A stretch of 7,369 nucleotides of DNA from an uncultured bacterium. GTDB taxonomy: Bacteria > Cyanobacteriota > Vampirovibrionia > Gastranaerophilales > Gastranaerophilaceae. Positions within the stretch are counted from its first letter, which is position 1. The number at the start of each line of letters is the position of its first letter. Under the pieces are notes generated by a model, which saw nothing but the letters and a program-made list of their open reading frames with translations, did no database searches and was not told the origin of the DNA. Shown in pieces: positions 1 to 6,687 of the stretch. The translations under genes and the position numbers were made by a program. The stretch spans positions 1,264 to 8,632 of the forward strand of contig CAPYQR010000014.1 in the NCBI GenBank assembly GCA_948742005.1. The letters run 5' to 3'.

Positions 1-1109
1 TCCTCTTTATGTTTTTCTGAATTTTCGTCAGGGTAATTTTTAATATTATCAATAGAGTTTGCATCTTTGTCCTCGATTATCAAGGCAATTTTTCTCTCAA
101 TCAGCTTTCGTGCATCTTCTTGAGTCATTTCTTTGTTCATCAATTCTATTGTGGTGTCTGTTTGGAAAAAATTTCCAAGTTCATTAAAAATTTCTGTTTT
201 ATCTTTTAAACCTTTGTCGTAGAACTTTAATAAGTGTCTTGTAAAAAAGTGTAAAATTTTTATGTTTGTTTTTATTTTTATTAAATCTTCAACCGCATCG
301 TCATCCAAACCTTTGATAACTCTTTCGGTTAACTTTTCATCATTGCCAAGCCCGGCTTTTTTAAGGGTGCAAAGTTGTTTAATTTGTTTTTCATTTACGC
401 CTCTTGAGGCGGTATCAAGAATCATAAATGAATAATCGTAAGCATCTCGTAATAAAATTGCTGATTTAAGCTTTTTATCATCCATTTTGCAAGCGTATTC
501 CAAAGCTTCTTCCGCAAAAAAACCTGCATTTTTCATTTTGATTAAAATATCTATGTCTTTTTCGCTGCATTTTCCCTCTAATATCGATTCAATAATGCTG
601 TCATCACATTCGAAGCCTGCTTTTTTGATTTTTACCGCCGTTTCGATTGCTTCATCGTTAAAATTCGGATATTGGTAATTATAACCGTGTTCTATCGCCA
701 GCCCTTTTTCAAAACATTTAATGCAAAGTTCTTTTTCTTTGGAATTTAGCGGCGTATTTATTAAATCTTCAATATCAGCTTCATCAAATTCACTGTTGAG
801 TTTTGCAATTGTATAAGCAAATTGTGCATCTTCTTTATTTCCCGTATTATCCAGAATCGTTTTTTTTATTAATTGTGCGCGAAATTCAGGAAAATCATCT
901 TCACGTACTTTGTTAAGGGAATTATTTTTATCGGATTTTTTGAAATATTGAATAAGGGTGCGTAATTTGTTTTTTGCTTGAATTACAAAGTTTTTTATGG
1001 GATTATCATTTGAATTTGAACACCCGCTGAATGATATTTTATTGCAGTTTATATTTTTATTGGCTGTTTTTCTGACGTAAACAGGATAATTGAGCGAATT
1101 TGTTTTCAT
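1..1109 (-). CDS. Helical-repeat protein of unknown function (C-terminus beyond window)
   Basis: I do not recognise this gene. On the minus strand the frame is open from the ATG at 1109-1107 to the window edge, giving 369 codons without a stop; the C-terminus is missing. Residues 1-75 are Asn/Lys-rich and low in complexity, contain the short motif KISFSG (24-29), and show no convincing signal peptide or membrane segment. From about residue 75 the chain looks wholly helical. Residues 155-310 hold degenerate repeats of 28-31 residues marked by IKKAGF (161-166), MKNAGF (192-197), a decayed copy near 220-226, LKKAGL (249-254) and a weak copy near 279. This suggests an alpha-solenoid or helical-hairpin array, possibly for protein binding. 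The tail (320-369) is highly charged. An in-frame ATG 21 nt upstream (1130-1128) would add seven residues. Neither start has a visible Shine-Dalgarno sequence. The gene is divergent from aroF. That it is a real coding region is fairly sure; its role is unknown. Confidence 0.8.
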   Translation of the reverse strand, partial: MKTNSLNYPVYVRKTANKNINCNKISFSGCSNSNDNPIKNFVIQAKNKLRTLIQYFKKSDKNNSLNKVREDDFPEFRAQLIKKTILDNTGNKEDAQFAYTIAKLNSEFDEADIEDLINTPLNSKEKELCIKCFEKGLAIEHGYNYQYPNFNDEAIETAVKIKKAGFECDDSIIESILEGKCSEKDIDILIKMKNAGFFAEEALEYACKMDDKKLKSAILLRDAYDYSFMILDTASRGVNEKQIKQLCTLKKAGLGNDEKLTERVIKGLDDDAVEDLIKIKTNIKILHFFTRHLLKFYDKGLKDKTEIFNELGNFFQTDTTIELMNKEMTQEDARKLIERKIALIIEDKDANSIDNIKNYPDENSEKHKE

Positions 1110-1126
1110 ATAGTTATGAAAACAAA
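1099..1126. repeat. Perfect 12-bp inverted repeat across the start codon of the divergent gene
   Basis: The arms are TTTGTTTTCATA (1099-1110) and TATGAAAACAAA (1115-1126), with a 4-nt loop at 1111-1114. All 12 pairs match. On the minus strand the ATG of the repeat-protein gene lies in the second arm, so in its mRNA the start codon would be paired with the 5' leader. It could be a DNA operator for a dimeric regulator or an RNA hairpin limiting translation. It has no U-tract and does not look like a terminator. The symmetry is visible in the sequence; the role is inferred. Confidence 0.6.
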
Positions 1127-1241
1127 ACATTTAAAAAATTGCCATAAAAATCAATATTTCTTAATAACTTATATACAATAATATTTCTTTATGATTAAAT
1201 ATTCTTTGCAATATTTACACTTTAACTATGGAGAAAAATAA
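1127..1241. promoter_or_regulatory. Divergent AT-rich promoter region between the repeat-protein gene and aroF
   Basis: This is the only sizeable non-coding stretch in the window and must hold the promoters for both directions unless transcription comes from further away. No strong sigma-70 promoter can be fixed. On the plus strand, TATACAAT (1172-1179) is a plausible -10 but lacks a good -35. TTGCCA (1139-1144) is a fair -35, but at 17 bp it faces only TAATAA (1162-1167). On the minus strand, TATATAAG around 1168-1175 is a possible -10. AATATTTCTT occurs at 1153-1162 and 1180-1189, and the related AATATTCTTT at 1198-1207. I see no riboswitch, T-box or leader attenuator fold. Confidence 0.35.
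1230..1233 (+). promoter_or_regulatory. Ribosome binding site of aroF (GGAG)
   Basis: GGAG lies 8 nt before the ATG at 1242 and supports that start. The resulting N-terminus, MIVVMEHD, also fits the usual beginning of the family. An ATG at 1228-1230 overlaps this site but opens a frame of only five codons. Confidence 0.65.
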
Positions 1242-2276
1242 ATGATTGTAGTAATGGAGCATGATGCAACAAGTGAACAAATTGATAAGGTTATTCAATT
1301 TGTCAAAAAAAACGGCTTGGAAGTTCAGGTAAATAATGGCGAAACTCTTAAAGTTATTGCTGTTATCGGAGATAAACAAACAATCAACCCAAACAGCTTA
1401 AGTTCGCTTGAGGGGGTTCGTGAAGTTAAAAAAATACAAGAACCTTATAAACTTGTTTCAAGAATTGCACATCCCAAAGATACAATTATTAAATTTCCTA
1501 ACGGCGTAAAAATCGGAGGGTTGGAAAAACCTGTTTTAATCGTTGGGCCATGTTCTGTTGAAAAAGATTTAGACGGGCTTTTAAAAGTTGCTTTTGCTGC
1601 CAAGGAAATGGGATGCCATTTTTTAAGAGGCGGAGCATTTAAACCAAGAACAAGCCCTTATGATTTTCAAGGGTTAGAAGAAAAGGGTCTTCAATATCTT
1701 GCTGAAGCAAGAGAAAAAACAGGCTTGCTTATTGTTACAGAAGTTATGGATACAATGGATGTTGCACTTGTTTCAAAATATGCTGATGTTTTGCAAGTGG
1801 GCGCTAGAAATATGCAGAATTTTAAGCTTTTAAAAGCTTTAGGAAGATGCAAGAAACCTGTTTTATTAAAAAGAGGGCCTGCCGCATCAATTAAGGAATT
1901 TTTCCTTGCGGCGGAATATATTTTATGTAACGGTAACCCTAATGTAATCTTGTGTGAACGCGGGGTTAAGGGCTTTGATACGCAATATTCAAGAAATGTT
2001 TTAGATATTGCTGCCATTCCCGTTATTCGTAAATATTCACATCTTCCTGTTATGGTTGATCCGTCACATGGTACAGGAAAAAGATATTTAATTGAGCCTA
2101 TGAGTAAAGCTTCTTTGATTGCAGGTGCACATGGTGTTATGATTGAAGTCCATCATAATCCGGATATTGCTATGTGTGACGGGGCACAAAGTCTCGGAAT
2201 TGAACAATTTAAGGAAACTGCTAGAAAATTAAACAAATTAATCGGCAGAATTGATTATGATAACAAGAATAGTTAG
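1242..2276 (+). CDS. aroF: 3-deoxy-7-phosphoheptulonate (DAHP) synthase, type I-beta with N-terminal ferredoxin-like domain
   Basis: Catalyses the first step of the shikimate pathway: phosphoenolpyruvate plus erythrose 4-phosphate gives DAHP and phosphate, in the cytosol. The 344 residues are full length for the form found in Thermotoga maritima. Residues 1-70 match the small ferredoxin-like regulatory domain ([10 protein letters not shown] at the start, EPYKLVSR at 67-74). Residues 85-335 form the TIM barrel with GPCS (102-105), KPRTSPY (134-140), GARNMQN (187-193), LLKRG (208-212), CERG (238-241), DPSH (273-276) and EVH (302-304). The expected metal ligands Cys104, His276, Glu302 and Asp313 are all present. 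In this family the N-terminal domain mediates allosteric inhibition by Phe and/or Tyr, so feedback control is likely; which amino acid acts here cannot be read. It is first in a probable operon, 8 bp before glyQ. Confidence 0.96.
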   Translation: MIVVMEHDATSEQIDKVIQFVKKNGLEVQVNNGETLKVIAVIGDKQTINPNSLSSLEGVREVKKIQEPYKLVSRIAHPKDTIIKFPNGVKIGGLEKPVLIVGPCSVEKDLDGLLKVAFAAKEMGCHFLRGGAFKPRTSPYDFQGLEEKGLQYLAEAREKTGLLIVTEVMDTMDVALVSKYADVLQVGARNMQNFKLLKALGRCKKPVLLKRGPAASIKEFFLAAEYILCNGNPNVILCERGVKGFDTQYSRNVLDIAAIPVIRKYSHLPVMVDPSHGTGKRYLIEPMSKASLIAGAHGVMIEVHHNPDIAMCDGAQSLGIEQFKETARKLNKLIGRIDYDNKNS

Positions 2277-2284
2277 GAATTAAA

Positions 2285-3166
2285 ATGGCATTAACTTTTC
2301 AACAATTAATATTAAATCTTTCAAAATATTGGTCAGATAATGGATGTGTTATTCAACAGCCGTATGATATCGAAAAAGGTGCAAGTACAATGAACCCTGC
2401 TACTTTTTTAAGGGCTCTCGGACCTGAACCTTTTAGCTGTGCTATGGTTGAACCGTGCAGACGTCCGACCGATGCCAGGTATGGAGAAAACCCGAACAGA
2501 TTGGGTCATTATTTTCAATATCAGGTAATTTTAAAGCCGAACCCTGATAATGCACAGGATTTATATTTAAATTCATTAAGCGCAATGGGTGTTGACCTTG
2601 AAAAACATGATGTTCGCTTTGTTGAAGATAACTGGGAATCGCCGACATTGGGTGCTGCAGGTGTAGGTTGGGAAGTATGGCTTGATGGCATGGAAATTAC
2701 TCAATTTACATATTTCCAACAAGTAGGCGGCTTGGAAGTCAAACCTGTTGTTTTGGAAATTACTTACGGGCTGGAACGTATTGCAATGTATTTGCAAAAT
2801 GTTGACAGTGTTTTTGATATTGATTGGAATGAAAATCTTAAATACGGCGACATTTATCTTCAAAACGAAATCGAACAGTCAAAGTATAATTTTGAATATT
2901 CAAATCCTGAATGTTTATTTAAAATGTTTGATTTAGCTATGAATGAAGCAAACAGCTGTATGGAAAAAGGAATAGTCCTGCCTGCTTATGATTGGGTTTT
3001 AAAATGCTCTCATACGTTCAACTTATTAGATGCACGCGGCGTTATAAGCAAAGATGAACGTGTTAATTTTATTAACAGAGTCCGTACCCTTGCTTCGGGA
3101 GTTGCTAAATTGTATGTTGAACAAAGAGAAAAATTAGGATTTCCTTTGATTAAGAATAAAAAATAA
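2285..3166 (+). CDS. glyQ: Glycine--tRNA ligase alpha subunit
   Basis: Catalytic alpha subunit of the heterotetrameric alpha2-beta2 bacterial glycyl-tRNA synthetase, which charges tRNA-Gly using ATP. The 293 residues are the usual length, and the sequence follows the E. coli protein closely from LTFQQLI to LGFP. Visible family hallmarks are LGPEP (45-49), [15 protein letters not shown] (59-73) in the motif 2 region, [14 protein letters not shown] (111-124), [13 protein letters not shown] (139-151) and the motif 3 stretch [13 protein letters not shown] (159-171) with the expected Arg165. The start is fixed by AGGAA at 2275-2279, which overlaps the aroF stop codon (TAG, 2274-2276) and suggests translational coupling. 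The stop is the first of three consecutive in-frame TAA codons (3164-3172). The beta-subunit gene glyS does not follow and must be elsewhere, since the alpha subunit alone does not form the complete enzyme. Confidence 0.97.
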   Translation: MALTFQQLILNLSKYWSDNGCVIQQPYDIEKGASTMNPATFLRALGPEPFSCAMVEPCRRPTDARYGENPNRLGHYFQYQVILKPNPDNAQDLYLNSLSAMGVDLEKHDVRFVEDNWESPTLGAAGVGWEVWLDGMEITQFTYFQQVGGLEVKPVVLEITYGLERIAMYLQNVDSVFDIDWNENLKYGDIYLQNEIEQSKYNFEYSNPECLFKMFDLAMNEANSCMEKGIVLPAYDWVLKCSHTFNLLDARGVISKDERVNFINRVRTLASGVAKLYVEQREKLGFPLIKNKK

Positions 3167-3192
3167 TAATAAACAAGAAAAGAAGAAGCATT

Positions 3193-4764
3193 ATGAATGA
3201 AAATGAAAGCAAAGACTTTTTGCCCGAAATTTCGCAAACGGCAGAGGTCAGTGTATTATCGGGGTTTGTGAAGAATTTATTAAAATTAAAAAATCCTGAT
3301 GACATGCTCAAACAAGCAGAAAAGGGCGGACTAAAAAAAACACTCGGGGCTTTTGATTTAATTATCCTTGGTGTAGGTGCAATTATCGGAAGCGGGATTT
3401 TTACCGTTGTCGGGATTGCGGCTGTTGGCTCATCAGAAGCGGCAGGTGCAGGACCTTCATTAATTATTTCAATGATAATTGCATCATTGGCTTGTATTTT
3501 TTCCGCTCTTTGCTATAGTGAATTTGCTTCAATGCTTCCTGTGGCGGGAAGTGCTTATTTGTATACCTATGCTACTATGGGCGAATTTATGGCTTGGACA
3601 ATAGGCTGGGTTTTAATGCTTGAGTATATTGTTGCTTATATTGCTGTTGTAAGTGCATGGAGCGGTTATTTTATGCAATTTATAAAAGGCTTTACTTTCT
3701 TGCCCGACTGGTTGATTAATCCGCCTTTATATTTAATTCATGATTATTCGACTACGGTATCTGAATTAACAAAACAAGGAATTGATCCTGCAAGTTATAT
3801 TCCTCATTTTTTAGGAATACCGATTTGTATTAATATTCCAAGTTTGGTTATTACAATAATAATTATTTCATTTCTGATAAGAGGGATTCAAGAATCCACA
3901 AAAATGGCGGGCTTGTTGGTTGCAATAAAACTCGGAGTTGTGGGCTTGTTTATCTTAACGGGCATGTTCTATATTAAGCCTGAAAACTGGACGCCTTTTG
4001 CGCCAAATGGTTTGGGCGGGATGTTTATGGGTGCTTTTATAATATTTTTTGCTTATATTGGATTTGATGCAATCGCTACAGCGGCAGAAGAAACAAAAAA
4101 TCCGCAAAAAAATCTGCCGATTGGGATTATTGGTTCACTTTTGACCTGTACAATTGTCTATGTTTTGGTTGCTCTTGTTTTGACGGGAGTTGTTCCGATT
4201 AGTGAAATTGACGTTCAAGCACCAATTGCAACAGCAATGAGAAATGTGGGACAAGATTGGGTTGCAGGCTTGATTTCAATCGGCGCTTTGACGGGGTTAA
4301 CTTCGGTTTTGCTTGTTATGATGCTTGCAGGTACAAGAATATTATATGCAATGAGCAGGGATGGTTTTTTGCCTAAAATTTTGCAAACAGTTCACCCTAA
4401 ATACAAAACACCGCATGTTATCACCTTGATGTGCGGAATAATTTGCATTATCGGAACAATTTGTATGAATATTTCAATTGCCGCAGAATTATGTAATTTT
4501 GGAACTTTTGCTTCTTTTATTATTGTCTGTGTTGCAGTTTTGATTTTAAGAAAAACACAGCCAAACAGACCTCGTCCTTTTAAAGTTCCTTTTTCACCAT
4601 TTGTTCCTTTGATGGGCATAATTTGCTGCGGCGGTTTGATGTTATATTCTATGAAATTTCTGAAAACATCAAGAATTTTGTTTCCTGTTTGGATAATTAT
4701 GGGAATTGCATTTTATTTTATGTATGGGTATCACAAACAAAGAAAATTAGAAAATAATGATTAA
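3193..4764 (+). CDS. APC-superfamily amino-acid permease, CAT/YfnA-like (first tandem copy)
   Basis: Inner-membrane amino-acid transporter of 523 residues with about 12 hydrophobic segments and a cytoplasmic N-tail of about 50 residues. Family marks are the unwound TM1 motif GVGAIIGSGIF (60-70), CYSEFASMLPVAGSAYLY (107-124), GEFMAWTIGWVLMLEY (130-145), the TM5 stretch VAIKLGVV (243-250), IKPENWTPFAPNG (261-273), TM6 FAYIGFDAIATAAEETKNP (286-304) and GTRILYAMSRDG (380-391). Glu144 (TM3) and Lys246 (TM5) are kept; in CAT-type homologues the TM5 lysine is thought to be involved in proton coupling. Cationic amino acids are typical CAT substrates, but bacterial members vary, so the substrate is not assigned. 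The start follows a modest AGAAGAAG (3181-3188), 26 bp after glyQ. The neighbouring paralogue begins 5 bp downstream, pointing to local duplication and co-expression. Confidence 0.92.
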   Translation: MNENESKDFLPEISQTAEVSVLSGFVKNLLKLKNPDDMLKQAEKGGLKKTLGAFDLIILGVGAIIGSGIFTVVGIAAVGSSEAAGAGPSLIISMIIASLACIFSALCYSEFASMLPVAGSAYLYTYATMGEFMAWTIGWVLMLEYIVAYIAVVSAWSGYFMQFIKGFTFLPDWLINPPLYLIHDYSTTVSELTKQGIDPASYIPHFLGIPICINIPSLVITIIIISFLIRGIQESTKMAGLLVAIKLGVVGLFILTGMFYIKPENWTPFAPNGLGGMFMGAFIIFFAYIGFDAIATAAEETKNPQKNLPIGIIGSLLTCTIVYVLVALVLTGVVPISEIDVQAPIATAMRNVGQDWVAGLISIGALTGLTSVLLVMMLAGTRILYAMSRDGFLPKILQTVHPKYKTPHVITLMCGIICIIGTICMNISIAAELCNFGTFASFIIVCVAVLILRKTQPNRPRPFKVPFSPFVPLMGIICCGGLMLYSMKFLKTSRILFPVWIIMGIAFYFMYGYHKQRKLENND

Positions 4765-4766
4765 GG
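4763..4766 (+). promoter_or_regulatory. Ribosome binding site of the second permease, overlapping the previous stop
   Basis: AAGG within TAAGGA overlaps the stop codon of the first permease (4762-4764). Two ATG codons follow at 4770 and 4773. The site is close to the first (3 nt) and better spaced for the second (6 nt), so translation may begin at 4773. Either way the arrangement suggests translational coupling. Confidence 0.5.
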
Positions 4767-4769
4767 AAA

Positions 4770-6278
4770 ATGATGATTAAAAAGATTTGTAAAAATATTT
4801 TAACCAGAAAAACAGCCACTGAACTTATTGATAACGCTAAAAAAGGAAGTTTGAAAAAATCTTTATCAGCATTTGACCTTTTTATTATCGGAATTGGTGC
4901 GATTGTAGGTACGGGAATTTTAACTATTGTCGGGACTGCAATAGAAGGCGGACCTGAGAGCATGGGCGCAGGGCCTGCAATTATTGTTTCAATGGTTTTA
5001 GCAGCTGTTGCTTGCGTTTTTTCGGCACTTTGTTATAGTGAAGTTGCAGCAATTATCCCTGTATCGGGAAGCGTTTATACTTATGCATACGCTTCTTTGG
5101 GCGAATTTGCGGCTTGGATTGTCGGCTGGGCATTAATGTTGAATTATGTTATTGGAAATATTGCCGTTTCAAGCTCCTGGTGCGGTTATTTAACCCAGCT
5201 TTTAAAGGGATTTAGCCAATATCTTCCTAATTTTGTCGTAAATTTTCCAATCTGGCTAAGGTCTGATGTGCGCTCAATTGCTCATATGTGTGATAAATAC
5301 GGTATGGATATTCATGATAAAATACCTTATCTTTTTGATAAAGTTCCTTTTGCAATTAATCTGCCCGTGATTTTTTTAACTTTAATTGTAACTTTGATTT
5401 TAATTAAAGGAATTAAAGAATCGGAAAGGTTTGCTACGGTTATGGTTTGTTTAAATCTTTTTATGATAATTTCGTTTATCGTAGTCGGTGCTTTTTATAT
5501 AAAACCGCAAAACTGGATGCCCTTTGCGCCAAATGGTTTTGAGGGAATCTTGATGGGTGCTTTTATAATATTTTTTGCATATATCGGGATTGATGCCGTG
5601 ACTGCTACTGCAGAAGAAGCAAAAAATCCTCAAAAGGATATTCCGATGGCTATTTTTACAACATTAATTTTCTGTACAATTTTATATGTCTTTGTGGCGC
5701 TTGTTTTAACAGGAATTTGCCCTATGGGAACGATTAATATACAAGCACCTATTGCAACGGCTCTTTCGATGATTAACAAAGATTATCTTGCGGGATTTAT
5801 TTCGGTTGCGGCTGTTTGTGCGCTTGCAAGCGTATTTTTGATTTGTCAGCTGGCATCAACCCGTATTTTATATGCAATGTCGAGAGATAAATTTCTTCCG
5901 CGCGTTTTAAGGGCGATTCATAAAAAACACAGAACACCGCATATTTTAACCTGGATTGTCGGTCTTGTTACTATTGTCTGCAGTTTGTTTATGGATTTAA
6001 ATATTGCGGCACAATTGTGTAACTATGGAACATTTACATCTTTTATCGCAATCTGTATTGCGGTTATGGTTTTAAGAAAAACAGAACCAAACCTAAAACG
6101 TGCTTTCAAAGTTCCTCTGATGCCTTTGTTCCCGATTCTGGGGATAATTTCAAGCCTGGGTTTGATGATTTTTTCAATAAAACAATTATCTTCAAGTGTC
6201 ACTATGTTTATTTTATGGATTATTTTAGGTATTGTAATCTATGCAATATTCAGTTATAAAAATTTAAGAAAAAGTTAA
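4770..6278 (+). CDS. APC-superfamily amino-acid permease, CAT/YfnA-like (second tandem copy, divergent core residues)
   Basis: Paralogue of the preceding gene, 502 residues with the same 12-segment layout and, by eye, about half the residues identical. Matching marks are GIGAIVGTGIL (41-51), CYSEVAAIIPVSGSVYTY (88-105), GEFAAWIVGWALMLNY (111-126), IKPQNWMPFAPNG (244-256), FAYIGIDAVTATAEEAKNP (269-287) and STRILYAMSRDK (363-374). Two charged core positions of the family are changed: the TM3 Glu (Glu144 in copy 1) is Asn125, and the TM5 Lys (Lys246 in copy 1) is Asn229. The frame is intact and the rest of the fold is well kept, so this looks like functional change rather than decay. A facilitator or exchanger without proton coupling, or another substrate, is an inference. 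The start could be Met1 (4770) or Met2 (4773). The gene ends 7 bp from the converging flagellar cluster. Confidence 0.92.
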   Translation: MMIKKICKNILTRKTATELIDNAKKGSLKKSLSAFDLFIIGIGAIVGTGILTIVGTAIEGGPESMGAGPAIIVSMVLAAVACVFSALCYSEVAAIIPVSGSVYTYAYASLGEFAAWIVGWALMLNYVIGNIAVSSSWCGYLTQLLKGFSQYLPNFVVNFPIWLRSDVRSIAHMCDKYGMDIHDKIPYLFDKVPFAINLPVIFLTLIVTLILIKGIKESERFATVMVCLNLFMIISFIVVGAFYIKPQNWMPFAPNGFEGILMGAFIIFFAYIGIDAVTATAEEAKNPQKDIPMAIFTTLIFCTILYVFVALVLTGICPMGTINIQAPIATALSMINKDYLAGFISVAAVCALASVFLICQLASTRILYAMSRDKFLPRVLRAIHKKHRTPHILTWIVGLVTIVCSLFMDLNIAAQLCNYGTFTSFIAICIAVMVLRKTEPNLKRAFKVPLMPLFPILGIISSLGLMIFSIKQLSSSVTMFILWIILGIVIYAIFSYKNLRKS

Positions 6279-6285
6279 AAGCTCA

Positions 6286-6672
6286 TTATTCTTCTGAATC
6301 ATCTAAAATTTCAATTGTTGAATGAGTTTGGTTGAGCGTCGGTTCGTATGCGTTATATAGTTTTTTTGTTTTTGAAGTTTGATTAATTTCGCTTTTTGCT
6401 TTTAATTGTATATTTTCAAGAAGTTTTATATTTTCTTTTTCTTTTTCAATTAAATCAAGTTTATATTTTAAAAGATGTTCGTCTTTTTTTATTTCTTCGT
6501 GATGAATTTTTTCAAAAGAAACAATTTCTTTAATTAACTGGTTTTTTGATTGGAAAATATTTTCTATCTGTTCTAAATCTTCATTTTCAATTGCAGATTT
6601 AATATAGAGATTAATTTTTAAAAAATTATCATACAAGAGCTTAATATATTCTTTATCGTTTTGTGTTAACAA
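6286..6672 (-). CDS. Probable flagellar export chaperone, FliT/FlgN-like
   Basis: A 128-residue, highly charged, almost entirely helical protein without signal peptide or membrane segment. Residues 5-60 resemble the first long helices of FliT/FlgN-type chaperones (LLYDNFLKINLYIKSAIEN, then QIENIFQSKNQLIKEI). Residues 70-95 look like a coiled coil, and KTKKLYNAYEP (101-111) resembles the short Tyr-containing tail segment of FlgN/FliT proteins. The family is too variable for certain assignment by eye. Position gives most of the support: it directly follows fliS (15 bp spacer), where fliT lies in many bacteria. FliT binds the cap protein FliD before export; FlgN binds the hook-junction proteins. 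The start codon is TTG, chosen because AAAGGAAG stands at proper spacing and no ATG exists nearby. The last residues are acidic. Confidence 0.6.
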   Translation of the reverse strand: MLTQNDKEYIKLLYDNFLKINLYIKSAIENEDLEQIENIFQSKNQLIKEIVSFEKIHHEEIKKDEHLLKYKLDLIEKEKENIKLLENIQLKAKSEINQTSKTKKLYNAYEPTLNQTHSTIEILDDSEE

Positions 6673-6677
6673 AATTT

Positions 6678-6685
6678 CTTCCTTT
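6678..6685 (-). promoter_or_regulatory. Ribosome binding site deciding a TTG start (FliT-like gene)
   Basis: On the minus strand AAAGGAAG lies 5 nt before TTG (6672-6670), just after the fliS stop codon (6690-6688). It is one of the best Shine-Dalgarno matches in the window, and no in-frame ATG occurs near it, so it supports TTG as the true start. Confidence 0.6.
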
Positions 6686-6687
6686 AC

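Noticed and set aside
487..678. Plus-strand open frame of 63 codons.
   Set aside because: It lies antisense within the long repeat-protein frame, has no ribosome-binding site, and its Ser/Phe/Ile-rich composition is what the opposite strand of a Lys/Glu/Asp-rich gene gives.
1099..1126. Rho-independent terminator.
   Set aside because: The stem is A/T-rich, has no following T-tract in either direction, and lies at the start rather than the end of a gene.
1228..1245. Five-codon frame (MEKNK) overlapping the aroF start by an ATGA junction, possible leader peptide.
   Set aside because: It contains no aromatic residues and no attenuator fold follows. Its first bases serve as the GGAG ribosome-binding site of aroF, so coincidence is the simpler explanation.
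1691..2017. Minus-strand open frame of 108 codons inside aroF.
   Set aside because: aroF is a clear, full-length family member on the other strand, and the antisense product resembles no protein I know.
3164..3172. Three consecutive in-frame TAA codons after glyQ as a special signal.
   Set aside because: In AT-rich DNA tandem TAA codons are common; it is probably only a safeguard against readthrough.
4718..4963. Minus-strand open frame of 81 codons with hydrophobic stretches.
   Set aside because: It is antisense to the end of permease 1 and the start of permease 2. The hydrophobicity reflects the complement of membrane-segment codons.
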